Shown: positions 1-9,906, numbered from the stretch's first letter. The stretch is 64,000 nucleotides of DNA from Bidens hawaiensis (GCA_021521415.1 JAIQDT010000172.1:558001-622000); one strand, 5' to 3'. A program made the numbers and translations. Notes: generated from the letters alone by a model not told the origin.

Positions 1-1873
1 GTGTTCGATTCCTCCTCTCGGATACTCCGTTATGTTGAGGAGTTCCAGGAGGAGTGAGCTGTGAAATAATTCCACAATCTCTAAGATGACCTTGAAAAGC
101 ATCACTTAGGTATTCGCCTCCTCTATCGGAGCGGAGTACCTTGATTGTTCGGTCGAGCTGATTTTGTACTTCATTTTGAAATTCTTTGAACATTTCAAAG
201 GCTTCATGTTTGTGTTTCATTAGATAAACATACCCATATCGACTAAAATCGTCGGTAAAGGTAATGAAGTACCTTTCACTATTCCTACTAGTTGGCTTGA
301 AAGGTCCGCATACATCCGTATGTATGATACCTAACAAATCCTTAGCCCTTTCATTTGTACCTTTGAAAGGCTCTTTGGTCATCTTGCCTTGAATACAAGA
401 TTCACACTCATCAAACGAACCTAACTCGTTTGTTTTCAAAAGACCTTTCTTTTGGAGAGTATTTATACGATTCTTGTTTATGTGTCCAAGGCGACAATGC
501 CAAATGTAGGAATCACTCAAATCCTTTTTGAGTCTTTTAGTAGAAGTTTGATATAATGAGCTATTTAAGGTATTATCATGAACCAATTCATAAATACCGT
601 TGTTTGGTACAGCTTTAAAATAAAAGATACCATTAGATGATACATGCATTTCTGATCTTACAAATTTAAAGTCAAAATTACATTGTCTAAGAAGGTGCAC
701 AGAAATAATGTTCCTAGTCAAACTAGGAGCATACAAAACATTTCTCAAAACAACTTCCAAACCACTTGGAAGCGATAAAGTGAAGTCTCCTCTAGCGACC
801 ACGTGCACCCTTGCACCGTTGCCCATGAAAAGATTCACTTCGCCCTTCTTTAAGTCTTTATTCTTTTTGAACCCCTGCAACCAATTGCAAATATGAGTTC
901 CACATCCGGTATCCAATACCCATGTGTTAGAAGAAATAAGATTTAGCTCAACATTAATCATAAAGACATTACCCGAGGTATGCGCCGCATTCCTCTTGTC
1001 TTTTAGCTCTTTTAGGTAGACCGGGCAATTGCGTTTCCAGTGTCCGGTCTCCCCACAACCAAAACAAGGATCATCCTTATGACCCCTCGGTTCCATAACC
1101 TTTTGTTTCTTTGCCATAACCGGTGATTTGCCCTTACCCTTAAGATGCACAGGAGGACCCTTTCTTTTGGCTACCTTAGCCTTAAGATTGGGTTGAGATC
1201 GATTCTTGGATCTACCTTCATTGATCGCAAACATGGGTAAAACCCTTTTGCCCATGCTCGCCTCGGCTGTTTTAAGCATTGAGTGAAGTTCTCCAATGGT
1301 TTTGTCCCACCCGTTCATGTTATAATTTAATACGAAAGTGTCGAACCTTTTCGACAAAGAGTTAAGGATCAAATCCGTTGCTAACTCTTTTGAGATGGGA
1401 CAATTGAGCTTGGCGAGGCGATCAATGTAACTTTTCATCTTAAGTACATAAGTTGAAACTGGTTGATTATCATCCATTCTACATGCATGCAAGGCTCGAA
1501 CCGTTTCGAACCTTTCAACTCTTGATTGCTTAAGGAACATTTCCTTAAGTTGAGTAATCATGTCGTACGCAATATGGTTTTCGAAATCCTTTTGGATTTC
1601 GGGAACCATAGTCGCCAACATGAGGCATGACACTTGAATGGAATCTTCCGTGAGTTTGACCCAATTCATATATTCGACCTCACTTCCCTCTTCCGGTTCT
1701 TCGGGGATAGGTGTTTCCAAAACATGATATAATTTTTCTTGTTTTAGAACAATCCTTAAATTTCGGAACCAATCCGAAAAGTTATTGTGGTTAAGACGGT
1801 CTTTAGCGAGAATAGATCGGAGAGATACGTTTTGGACGTTAGGGATTATGTTGTCGTCGACGTGTGCGGCCAT
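1..1873 (-). CDS. Ty1/copia gag-protease-integrase polyprotein, partial (runs off left edge)
   Basis: Reading from an ATG at 1873 toward position 1, one frame stays open to the window edge. It starts MAAHVDDNIIP and carries a UBN2-type copia gag. A CCHC zinc knuckle (C-F-G-C-G-E-T-G-H-W-K-R-N-C) lies at about 1025-1067. The aspartic protease motif (W-V-L-D-T-G-C-G-T-H) lies near 900-935, followed by the GAG-pre-integrase region with its H...C-x2-C finger and the start of the DDE integrase core (T-D-D-F-S-R-Y; S-D-R-G-G-E-Y; P-Q-H-N-G-V-S-E-R). The order protease then integrase is typical of Ty1/copia. RT and RNase H would lie to the left of the window. I see no stop or frameshift, so this part may be intact. 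Its 5' LTR is at 3664-4642. Confidence 0.93.
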   Translation of the reverse strand, partial: MAAHVDDNIIPNVQNVSLRSILAKDRLNHNNFSDWFRNLRIVLKQEKLYHVLETPIPEEPEEGSEVEYMNWVKLTEDSIQVSCLMLATMVPEIQKDFENHIAYDMITQLKEMFLKQSRVERFETVRALHACRMDDNQPVSTYVLKMKSYIDRLAKLNCPISKELATDLILNSLSKRFDTFVLNYNMNGWDKTIGELHSMLKTAEASMGKRVLPMFAINEGRSKNRSQPNLKAKVAKRKGPPVHLKGKGKSPVMAKKQKVMEPRGHKDDPCFGCGETGHWKRNCPVYLKELKDKRNAAHTSGNVFMINVELNLISSNTWVLDTGCGTHICNWLQGFKKNKDLKKGEVNLFMGNGARVHVVARGDFTLSLPSGLEVVLRNVLYAPSLTRNIISVHLLRQCNFDFKFVRSEMHVSSNGIFYFKAVPNNGIYELVHDNTLNSSLYQTSTKRLKKDLSDSYIWHCRLGHINKNRINTLQKKGLLKTNELGSFDECESCIQGKMTKEPFKGTNERAKDLLGIIHTDVCGPFKPTSRNSERYFITFTDDFSRYGYVYLMKHKHEAFEMFKEFQNEVQNQLDRTIKVLRSDRGGEYLSDAFQGHLRDCGIISQLTPPGTPQHNGVSERRNRT

Positions 1874-1992
1874 CTGCAGAATTTTAATTAAGTTCATTTT
1901 AGTGTTTTACCTTTTAATTATTAATACCCTTTTTATATATACCAAATATAATTAATAATTAAAATCTAGAATCCAACGATAAACCCGACTCC

Positions 1993-2304
1993 GGTTAGGT
2001 GACCTTTTTCCCATTGTCGGTTTATCAAGGTAGTTATTCATAACAATTGCAAACCCTTTTGCAACTTCTAGAGTTTATGGGACCGGTTCGAAATCATATT
2101 TCGTGTCGGCATGTTTATCCCATCAACACCTATTAGACCCCATGCTTGGGTGACCCTCTTCACATGGTTCTAATTTAAGTCGTCCTACTTGTATCAACTT
2201 GTAATATTAACATACAAACGGTTAGGTGACCTTTTTCCCATTTATATGCCAATATTACCTCAACATATTAATTTACTCTACGTGGTTAGGTGACCTTTTT
2301 CCCA
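1993..2304. repeat. Three copies of a 21-base motif (GGTTAGGTGACC + T5 + CCCA)
   Basis: Identical copies lie at 1993-2013, 2220-2240 and 2284-2304. On the element's coding strand each reads as a purine run (GGGAAAAAGG) followed by the palindrome GGTGACC or its neighbour. Spacing is irregular, so this is a dispersed motif and not a simple tandem array. Confidence 0.85.
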
Positions 2305-3307
2305 CTAAGAGCTTACTAATATGTTAAGCGTTATACAAAAGGATGGTGTTTTAACTTATTATCCTTAATTTTAAAAAGGGAATTTTTAGTTTTAATAATT
2401 CTAGTTGTAAAACTTTAAATCATGTTCTAACATGCATTTAGTAACACGATATTTTGAAACCATTTTTCAAAATTCTAATTTATAATAAAGCCATTTTATT
2501 ATGGGCGTGAGACGGCTAGTTAATAAATCCATTTTATTAAACTATGTGTCACGTAATTACCGATAATTATTAGAACCCGTTTTATGCTTTGTTAATTAAT
2601 TCTATGTGACGAAGTTGATATCCTAATATCTAACAACCACACAATCAAACAATCAATTAACAAGCATACACAATTATACTAGACATGAGCCACTAAATTA
2701 GACCACACTTGTTAGCCGAAACAAGTGTGTGTCTTAGGTCCAATCCTAAGGGACACATGACACATGGATGTTGTAGCTCCCACTCGATCCCGCATCCAAA
2801 TGCTTCGAGCATCTTCTTCAACCCCGTTGTGATCCACTGGGCTTGAACTTGGGCCTTAGCTTCCATAAGCTTCCATTTGAGCTCAATTGGTGGGCTTAGG
2901 TCCTTTTGGGCTTGAATCCCTTAATGGGCTTGTGAGACCCATTATTACCATACCCGGCCCAATTAGGCCCAAACTTCCAATTTTGCAATCTTCTTTATTT
3001 TACAAAACAAATGTCCTAATACATTTTTCTATAAAATAAAGATATTACAAATAACCTATTTATTACATACCCATATGAATAAATAATTACAAAATTACAA
3101 AATTGCCCCTAATTAATTATTACAAACCGAAACTTGAATAATTAACTACAATCACAACATCAACCACAAACAAACATCCACTTGGTCTACGGCTCGGTCT
3201 AGTATTTTCAAACATAACCCGTTATGTCTTAGGAACCCGTTCCAAAACCCCTTGGCTTTATCGGGCCTAGCCCAACCCAATTTGGGCTTGACCCAATAAC
3301 GTGATTA

Positions 3308-3491
3308 TGGGCTTCGGCCCACATGTGCAAAACACATGGGCTTCGGCCCAATTAAAAAACTCATGGGCTCGGCCCATTTAACCAAAAATGGGCTTCGGCC
3401 CATATAGTTTTTCCCTTTAATTTCCGGTTAGCCCAATAACCATATTAAAGTGGGCTTCGGCCCAAATTCACCCGAATTGGGCTTCGGCCCA
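3308..3491. repeat. Array of TGGGC-TTCG-GCCCA hairpins
   Basis: The 14-base palindrome TGGGCTTCGGCCCA occurs exactly at 3308-3321, 3337-3350, 3389-3402, 3451-3464 and 3478-3491. A 13-base variant lacking one T is at 3364-3376. Each would fold in RNA of either strand as a 5-bp stem closed by C(UUCG)G, known as an exceptionally stable tetraloop. TGGGC/GCCCA half-sites continue leftward to about 2840. Confidence 0.9.
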
Positions 3492-3647
3492 TTTACTCGG
3501 TTTTAATTTTTTTTTTTTTTTTTGAACAAAGCCAAAAACAATAACAAGATTAAATACAAAAAAAACATGCATGTTAATTTTTGTATAAAATCTTTCAAGG
3601 GGAAAAAATATAAAACCGAGAACCCGAAGCTTAGTTTCCCGTATCCC

Positions 3648-3661
3648 GGCTCTTGATGCCA
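3648..3661 (-). promoter_or_regulatory. Primer binding site of the left copia element
   Basis: Read on the minus strand, TGGCATCAAGAGCC lies two bases after the CA end of the 5' LTR. It resembles the usual plant copia primer site complementary to the initiator methionine tRNA (TGGTATCAGAGC), with mismatches. Confidence 0.7.
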
Positions 3662-3663
3662 TT

Positions 3664-4642
3664 TGTTGGGTTTCTATGAAATTAACAAGCTTAGTTAACC
3701 ATTTAACTAGTCACAATTAAGGCGGAAGCGTGATATTTACAAACTAAACATATGTATCCATGTGTTTATATATGTATATGTTCATGAATAACCTAGTTTA
3801 TTCATGTTATAAGATTACCAATAATCTATTTACTAGAAACCCGAAGCAAGGATCAAATGATACGGAAAAGCTAAACTATCAAGCTTGTAAACACTTACAT
3901 TCTTAACCCTTTAAGAGTTTAGAAGATGGTTGAAGAAGATGATGATGTGAATGCTAGACTTTCAAAGGAAAACCCTCAAACGGAATATACCCCGAGCCTC
4001 CAACACACACCGAGCTATGCTAGGAAGCTTGAACACGAAAAACCCGAGACCCGAGCCCTTCCTTTTTCTTTTGGCCGTAAACAAGAAAGAAAGAAAGAAA
4101 GAAAGGAAGAGTTGTTATTTTTTTTGTTTACTTGAAAGTGTATATATCTTGATCTTTTCTTTTCCTTTTCATCATTATACACCATCATGCATAACATGGT
4201 GTTTGGTATTTGTTTTAGTCAACACTCAACCTTTTCATGACAATATTATTGATAAAGACATGGGGTGTGGGGCCCACCCAAAACCGGCCCCAATATATTT
4301 ATTTATTTATTTTTTTTTTTTTTATTTTATACTTTATAAAATATATAAACACCCCATCTTTTATAAACCATTTTATAAAAGAATACATAGTTAAATAATC
4401 ATTCCAATAATAATTATTTGAATAAATAAATTAACCAATTAATTTATCTAACACTTTCAAGTAAATATTCAGAAACCCGATTTTCTGAATGTGTCGTGTT
4501 CAGTATTTGTTTTATAGATCTTATCTTAACAAATATATAATTGGTGTGTGTCTAACTCGTTATTGGGTATGACCCGACTTGGATCAAACACGGCTAGCCA
4601 CATTAACCTAATTATGTGTCTCGGGCATACGGTATTCCAACA
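3664..4642 (-). mobile_element. 5' LTR of the left Ty1/copia element (979 bp)
   Basis: On the plus strand it starts TGTTGG and ends CCAACA, a 6-bp terminal inverted repeat, with the primer binding site directly inside. The partner LTR lies outside the window, so the TSD cannot be tested; the five bases outside the right end are CCTAG. Short open frames inside it (for example 3926-4394) have no codon logic and are chance. Confidence 0.85.
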
Positions 4643-4760
4643 CCTAGGTGCATATTGTCTATCAACTACCAACATGTAAGTCTAAAATAACATCTATTTT
4701 GTGCCCAAACATCAATTTGGCAGCCCAACTACGCCGCAATGCGGCGGGTTATCCAACTAG
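4643..4760 (+). mobile_element. Helitron 3' end stub, probably truncated by the copia insertion
   Basis: A perfect GC hairpin (CGCCGC-AAT-GCGGCG, 4732-4746) is followed ten bases later by CTAG at 4757-4760 and then T. A short hairpin followed by CTRR-T is the classical plant Helitron 3' end. Only 118 bp remain between this end and the copia LTR, so the copia element appears to have landed inside the Helitron. No 5' end is visible. Confidence 0.5.
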
Positions 4761-5371
4761 TTGATCTCTAAACGCATATTTAAGGTCAACAAAAATTGTG
4801 CTCCACTCGTTTTGCTACAACATGACGGGGCAAATACTAGTTTTATATATATAGGACCAACGTTGACTTTCATATAGCAATAACTTTGATTATTACTACA
4901 TAAATTTGTCCATTTTAAGAAGACAAATATCAAGTCATAGAAGTGGGTCTTCTATATACAGTCTTAAGTTAGAAATTTGATATTACAATTCGACAAAATT
5001 GCAATAATCGTTTATCTATGTATTTTTGAAATTATAGCTTTAGTCCTAATAGTTTTAAGACTTAATTACGGTTTTGGTTCTTAGTTAGAACAAAATATAT
5101 ACATATTATAACAATAGATCATATAGAGAAACATCGTGGTCATAACATACCGCCACAAACGCATACCCTAAGTAAGGATTTATTATGAACACTAGTTAAA
5201 CAATATTATAATAATTTAATATTATATATCAAGATTTATGATATAAACAATTATTTTGATTTATGATATCATAACTTAATTACAATTTGCACTATTATAA
5301 ATTAGACTACTTGATTTTTATACACAATTCACAATATTAGTTTGTAAAGCTATTATATATATATATATATA
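4761..5371. other. AT-rich spacer, no gene seen
   Basis: No coding frame or RNA gene is recognisable. A second weak CTAGT end-like motif occurs near 4839. A short (AT)n tract at 5352-5370 abuts the Helitron 3' end at 5372. Confidence 0.6.
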
Positions 5372-6098
5372 CTAGTTTGAGACCCATGTATTACACGGGG
5401 AATTAATGAAAATTTAAAACTATAAACATTAAGCAAAATACAATCAACACAATTATCATATATTATTAATACAATTACAATTTATATTAAAAATACAGAA
5501 ATTGCGAAACAAACATTACACAAAGAAGTAACAATTTCCTTATACGCTACATTTGTGGTTGTATTGGTTAATATACCTTGTTCACCAATTTTCACCAATT
5601 TTATGGATCATTCTTCCATTGATTGAGATCCAGCTACAGATTTAGACCATTTTCTTCTTATTCTTCTTCCTCACTTTCTTTCCCTTTTCATTCTTCCGTG
5701 TTGGTTTTTCATCATAAACGGGTTGTGTGTTTTGTAAATGTTGGTGTAAGGTCGCCACTGCATCAACTTAGAAAACGGGATTGTTAAGAACCGTTTTCAA
5801 CTGGTTCGTCTCTTTCATTCTGATTAAAAAACAATAAATATGAAAAATTAATACACATGAAACTAAAAAAAACTGTTCTTGAATCAAAATGAAGCACTTA
5901 CAGAAGTTTTTGCTTTGATTTAGTGGTGACTTTAAGTAAGAACTCGGCTAATGATAAATTGTCTGCTTTCAGTTTCTTTTGTCAGGTACTAATCTTTTTC
6001 TTCTGGTAAACAATAATGAAGAATGAGCTATCATTAAGCAACAGAAAATTATTACAATTTTATGAAAAAAATAATGCAAGACAATTACAAAAGTTAAC

Positions 6099-6829
6099 TT
6101 CTTTTTTTTCTTTAAGAACAACAATCCATTACTAAAATGAAAGTATAAGACTCCAGCAAGTAGCTGGAGGAGGGGTCTACAGACAAAAAACCAAACAAAA
6201 ACAAATTAATAAACCCCCTAAACAAACCATTAAACCAATACACAAGATAAAGGAGACTTGACCCAGTCGTTCCATGAAATCTCCTTGTAGGTAGATCTAT
6301 ACTTTAGCCAAACAAAAACATTTGTCTTGATTTCTTCCACAATGAACTGCGTAGAGAGAGTCTCTTTGTTAAATCTCCTCCCATTCCTTTGTTTCCAAAT
6401 AAACCCAAGATGCGCCTACCCACTTTTCACCTGGCTCATTCGCCATCTCCAAAAAATACTCGAGAGAATCGAAGCCCGTTAAATCCCAACAACAGTATAT
6501 AGAGATTGCCCCCCAAACCTCTTTTGCTCTCAGGCACTCCAGAAAAACGTGCGCATCCGTCTCAGTTGCTAAATAGCACGACGAGCAGTCGGAATGGACT
6601 GACCTCAACCCTTTCGCAATAAAATTATCCGCTACTGTAATTCTGTTTTGCAAGTCTCCAAACAAAGTTGATTTTAATTAGAATCCAAGACTCCCAAGTG
6701 CAAATGGGAGAGCCATCCCCATACAAATGATCCGCTATCTTTCTTCTAAAATTTTGGACCGAAAACTTACCCGAAGAGTCCCTAAACCATCTCCAACCGT
6801 CATCTTTACCTAAATGAAAAGAATAGCAT
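6099..6829 (-). mobile_element. 5'-truncated LINE (non-LTR retrotransposon) 3' end
   Basis: The minus strand encodes the C-terminal zinc-binding domain of a plant LINE reverse transcriptase (frame 6665-6369): RITVADNFIAKG, C-x2-C, then H-V-F-L-E-C and A-K-E-V-W. After a frameshift it continues to the typical end FVWLKYRSTYKEISWNDW. A second frameshift near 6662 separates it from an upstream part (GWRWFRDSSGKFSVQNFRRK). The 3' end is an A-rich tail (T-rich 6099-6117 on the plus strand). A 7-bp repeat, AGTTAAC, flanks the insert (6092-6098 and 6830-6836) and looks like the TSD. It sits in intron 3 of the SLX9-like pseudogene. Confidence 0.75.
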
Positions 6830-7060
6830 AGTTAACAAAATTTAACTAACCTTCTTGATTGCCTTTTGAGCCCCTAAAACAACTGCTTCTCTAACCTCTG
6901 TAGTTATATTTCATGCAATACATGAATGTCACGTTTTAAATATGTATAAAATATATCATATAAAATTTGAATTCAATACCATGTCTTATTGAAAGAATGA
7001 ATTAAAAAGAAAACTTACTTGAATAGAGCTCCAGATTCTTCTCAAATCTTCGATCAGGAT

Positions 7061-7744
7061 TAGGGCTGTGCAACGGTTCAGAACCGCGCGAACCGAACCG
7101 GAACCGAAAATGAGTGAAAAATAGAACCGGAACCGGAACCTATTATAGTAAACCGGTTCGGTTCCAGAACCGCTAAAGCCGGTTCTCGCTAAGCAGTTCT
7201 GGCTAGAACCGGTTCGATCATTTATTTATCAAATGAGTTATGCAAACTTTGCAAATTGCAAAAAAATTTATACAATTGTATGTCTTCTTTCACGGTAAAA
7301 CTAATTTAGATTACAACATGAACATCCGTTATCAAAACCGAAGTGTTGAGGTTAAATAAATCATTAACAACGATAGATTAATTGAAGATCATATCATTTT
7401 ATATTAAATTACCTTGATAGCTTAAATCAAAATTGATCATGGTTGCTAGTTCTTGAACGTAAAGAAAGAAGATTTGAATTAAAAAATGATTGAATGGATG
7501 TCCGTTCATAAGTTACTCTATAAAAAATGGGGATTGGTAAATTTATTTAAAACGTTTTGAATGTTCCAGTTTTTCGGTTCCAAGTCTAGAACCGTCGGTT
7601 TTACCCGGAACCGAACCGGGAACCGTTTAACGCAAATTCTGAGAACCGAGAACCGAACCGTACACACATTAGCGGTTCTAAGGCACCGGTTCGGTTTCGG
7701 TTCCTCGGTTCTGATGGTTCCGAACCTTTTTTTGCTCACCCCTA
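7061..7744. mobile_element. hAT-type MITE (684 bp) inserted in a coding exon
   Basis: The ends are inverted repeats: TAGGGCTGTGCA at the left and TGCTCACCCCTA at the right. They are flanked by 8-bp repeats that match at 7 of 8 positions (ATCAGGAT at 7053-7060, ATCAGGAA at 7745-7752). An 8-bp TSD with TAGGG...CCCTA ends is typical of the hAT superfamily. Both subterminal regions are dense in GGTTC/GAACC words, often as the palindrome GAACCGGTTC, likely transposase-binding repeats. It interrupts exon 2 of the SLX9-like pseudogene. There is no transposase. Confidence 0.8.
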
Positions 7745-7861
7745 ATCAGGAAGCTTAGCTTCATCCTTTTTTCCTATAATAATAGAAAAGGCAAAATTCA
7801 AGATCAAGGAAAATTGCTAATTAAATTAACATTAAAACATATTGAAGTATTCAATAACAAA

Positions 7862-7912
7862 TTTAACTTGTAAGATGCAAAATCACAAACTGTAAGCTTG
7901 CCTTTCCCATTG
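7862..7912 (-). repeat. Duplicate of SLX9-like exon 1 and the start of intron 1
   Basis: The segment from ATGGGAAAGGCAAGCTT through GTGATTTTGCATCTTACAAG repeats 8997-9047 with a few differences. The copy keeps the ATG at 7910 but has lost the splice donor seen in the outer copy. I see no wider homology between the flanks. Confidence 0.6.
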
Positions 7913-9172
7913 TTGAAATTGTTATAAAGCAAATGCTTTTAAAAAACCCTAAATTTCAGGGAAGAAAAAAGATGATGTCAGAGTTAGCTTAGCTATTATA
8001 TATTTAACATGGAGTGGTTTGGTAGAATGTAAAGAAATTGCAATTTGTATACACAAATCAATGCTAGAACAATGTGAGTATGACTTTAACATGTTCGGGA
8101 CAAAACTGGCAATTTTAAAAAATAAATATCAATTTGGTTGGGTCAAAAGAAGTTCTAACTTATATGGGTTTGACTAAAAATAATAATAATAGTAACTATA
8201 TTAACTCACAATGAATTAGAAATAGGTATAGGTGCATATATTTTTCTTCTAAGATAACAAAATATATTGCATAAACATGACAAAGACAGATACTACTCGT
8301 TTATTACATTAAAAATTAAATATAGAAGAAAAGTAGCACCGGATGTAAATTGAACATTGCATATGAAATACAAAAACAATAGCACACACTGCAAATTTAA
8401 ATTCACATACATATCACATGATAGAAGATGATATAATATGTAAAGATAATTGTTTGATGAACACTTTATATTATACCTCTATTTACAATGTGGAAAACCT
8501 TATGTGTCGCCAACCACGATTCAGGCACTCTGATTTCAATCCTAATCAACTGAGCTGTAATAACAAACACAAAACAATCATTACCAATTCATCATTTCTA
8601 CACATCCAAACACAAATTAAGCCTTCAAATTAAAAATAACAATTATCAATTATTCTAACCTCACAATTGTTGATTACTGAATTTGAAACCCAAGCCCAAT
8701 GACGCCCGAGGTTATCGGGGAGAAGAAGAGAGTAACAATTAGAAATTGCACGTTTAATAACAAAAATCATAAACCTGAAACAGTTCAAATGTAAAACTAA
8801 TCAAGCATCAAAAGGATTTTCAAATTAATAAAACATGAAAATTAATAGATCTAAAGGAAGGAATTGGAAGTTACCTGAAGCAGCAAGAGGAAATGGGTAA
8901 CGATTTGGATTCCCGTTGGGAAGAAAAGGTTGATCAGAATAAGGCATAATATAAACCTGATGTTTTGCAATTGAAGAACAATTATGAATGTTCAGATTTA
9001 ACTTGTAAGATGCAAAATCACTAACCATGAGCTTGTCTTTCCCATCGCTGAAGCTGTAACTGCGCAATTGATGTAAATCGACAGCCGGCGGAGGTGAACC
9101 GTCTCACACCTGTAATTGGATAACGAAGACGGCAAATAACACTCAGTTCTGCAACAATTGCAATGACGACGA

Positions 9173-9182
9173 CCTAGGGTTT
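9173..9182 (-). promoter_or_regulatory. Telo-box-like motif upstream of the captured SLX9-like gene
   Basis: The minus strand reads AAACCCTAGG about 130 bases upstream of the exon 1 ATG. AAACCCTA boxes are common in promoters of plant ribosome-related genes. Its presence suggests the captured fragment included the 5' UTR and part of the promoter. Confidence 0.45.
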
Positions 9183-9405
9183 GTAACCCGTGGCGGGCTA
9201 CAAACAATTATGTTGAGCGATATAAACTAAACCGTGTTACAACAGTATACAGATCCGAAATAAATACCCGGGTCGGGTAATTACCCATGCGGGTCCGATA
9301 AAAAAACCATATATAAAAAATGGGTTTAAAAATGGTGAAAATTGCTAAGAGAATGACAAGTGGCATATAGTGGTATTCATTTATCAGAGTAGATAGATAG
9401 GTATT

Positions 9406-9799
9406 GGATCATTCAGAAGTTTTTTTACAACGAGAAGTGCGAGAAATGAAGGTGCAACTCAATAATCCCTAATTTCACTCCCCATTCTTATTGTGTAGGT
9501 GCATATGTACGTGTATAGGTACGTATTTTTGTATATGTGTATGTATGTTTGTATGTGTATAGGTACGTAGGTTTGAATGTGGCTCGGTACGTTTGTATGT
9601 GTGTAGTTAGGTTTGAATGTGTATAGGCACGCATATATATGTGTGTAGGTAGGTTTGTATGTGTGTAGCTAAGACATAAATACAACCAACCTACAGACAT
9701 GTAGGTGACATCATAAGAAAGAGAGTAAAATTAGGGATTAATGATGTTACACATTCATTTCTCGCACTTCTCGCTGTAATATCACTTGTCGCAAGATCC
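9406..9799. mobile_element. Fold-back/MITE-like element with a minisatellite core
   Basis: The left arm (9406-9480: GGATC...CGAGAAGTGCGAGAAATGAA...AATCCCTAATTT) and the right arm (9799-9722 read on the minus strand) are imperfect inverted repeats of about 75 bp. Between them (about 9490-9690) lies a degenerate tandem repeat of GTGTAGGTACGTTTGTAT-like units. It abuts the Helitron 5' end. I could not settle a TSD. Long arms without a transposase fit a Mutator-like MITE or a fold-back element. Confidence 0.5.
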
Positions 9800-9906
9800 A
9801 TCCCCGGTATAGGTATATGTATATTTATAGTTATATGTTTGTATATACACGAATGCTAATGAGTGTTAAACGAGTATATAAAGTCGGTTCTTCATTAAAA
9901 TCGTTT

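Larger units (their letters stand above)
1874..3663 (-). other. Long untranslated leader of the left copia element
   Basis: About 1.8 kb separate the 5' LTR from the gag ATG. I find no convincing coding frame. The part nearest the LTR (about 2830-3500) is full of TGGGC/GCCCA motifs and UUCG palindromes. The part nearest gag (1993-2304) holds three copies of a 21-base motif. An A-rich stretch and a T-run (about 3509-3523) lie between. The leader is long for a copia element and may contain packaging, translation or promoter signals. Confidence 0.75.
5642..9045 (-). pseudogene. SLX9-like ribosome biogenesis protein, intron-containing pseudogene
   Basis: Five minus-strand exons join in phase. 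Exon 1 is 9045-9026 (MGKTSS). Exon 2 is 7773-7745 plus 7060-7019, split by a MITE. Exon 3 is 6897-6851, exon 4 is 6002-5902 and exon 5 is 5819-5642. All four introns start GT and end AG (GTTAGT, GTAAGT, GTTAGT, GTAAGT donors). Joined exons read MGKTSS-W-KKDEAKLPD, RRFEKNLELYSKVREAV, QKKLKADNLSLAEFLL, then KETNQLKTVLNNPVF, LHQHLQNTQP and a lysine-rich tail. This is the pattern I know from plant SLX9-like proteins, nuclear factors for 40S ribosomal subunit maturation. There is a TGA in exon 4 (where arginine is expected) and a TAA in exon 5 (where glutamine is expected). The segment between the LAEFLL and KQKLL motifs is shorter than usual. Clearly broken; the identity is from memory, without a search. 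Confidence 0.75.
5372..9397 (-). mobile_element. Helitron (about 4.0 kb) carrying a captured host gene
   Basis: On the minus strand the element starts TCTATCTACTCTGATAAATG (from 9397). This matches the usual plant Helitron 5' end: TC, a CTCT-like motif, then an AT-rich ATAAATGA stretch. It ends with a hairpin (5383-5399, stem CCCGTGT with one wobble) followed by seven bases and CTAG at 5375-5372. The flanking bases on the minus strand are A before and T after, as expected for insertion between A and T. No Rep/helicase is encoded, so the element is non-autonomous. The interior is an SLX9-like pseudogene in the same orientation, plus a LINE and a MITE that arrived later. Confidence 0.65.

Noticed and set aside
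3926..4394. Two overlapping plus-strand frames
   Set aside because: They lie inside a copia LTR, include AAAG microsatellite sequence and T-runs, and have no protein-like pattern.
8825..9207. Minus-strand frames across the SLX9-like exon 1
   Set aside because: They read through exon 1, intron 1 and the 5' UTR; the spliced model with consistent phases explains the region better.
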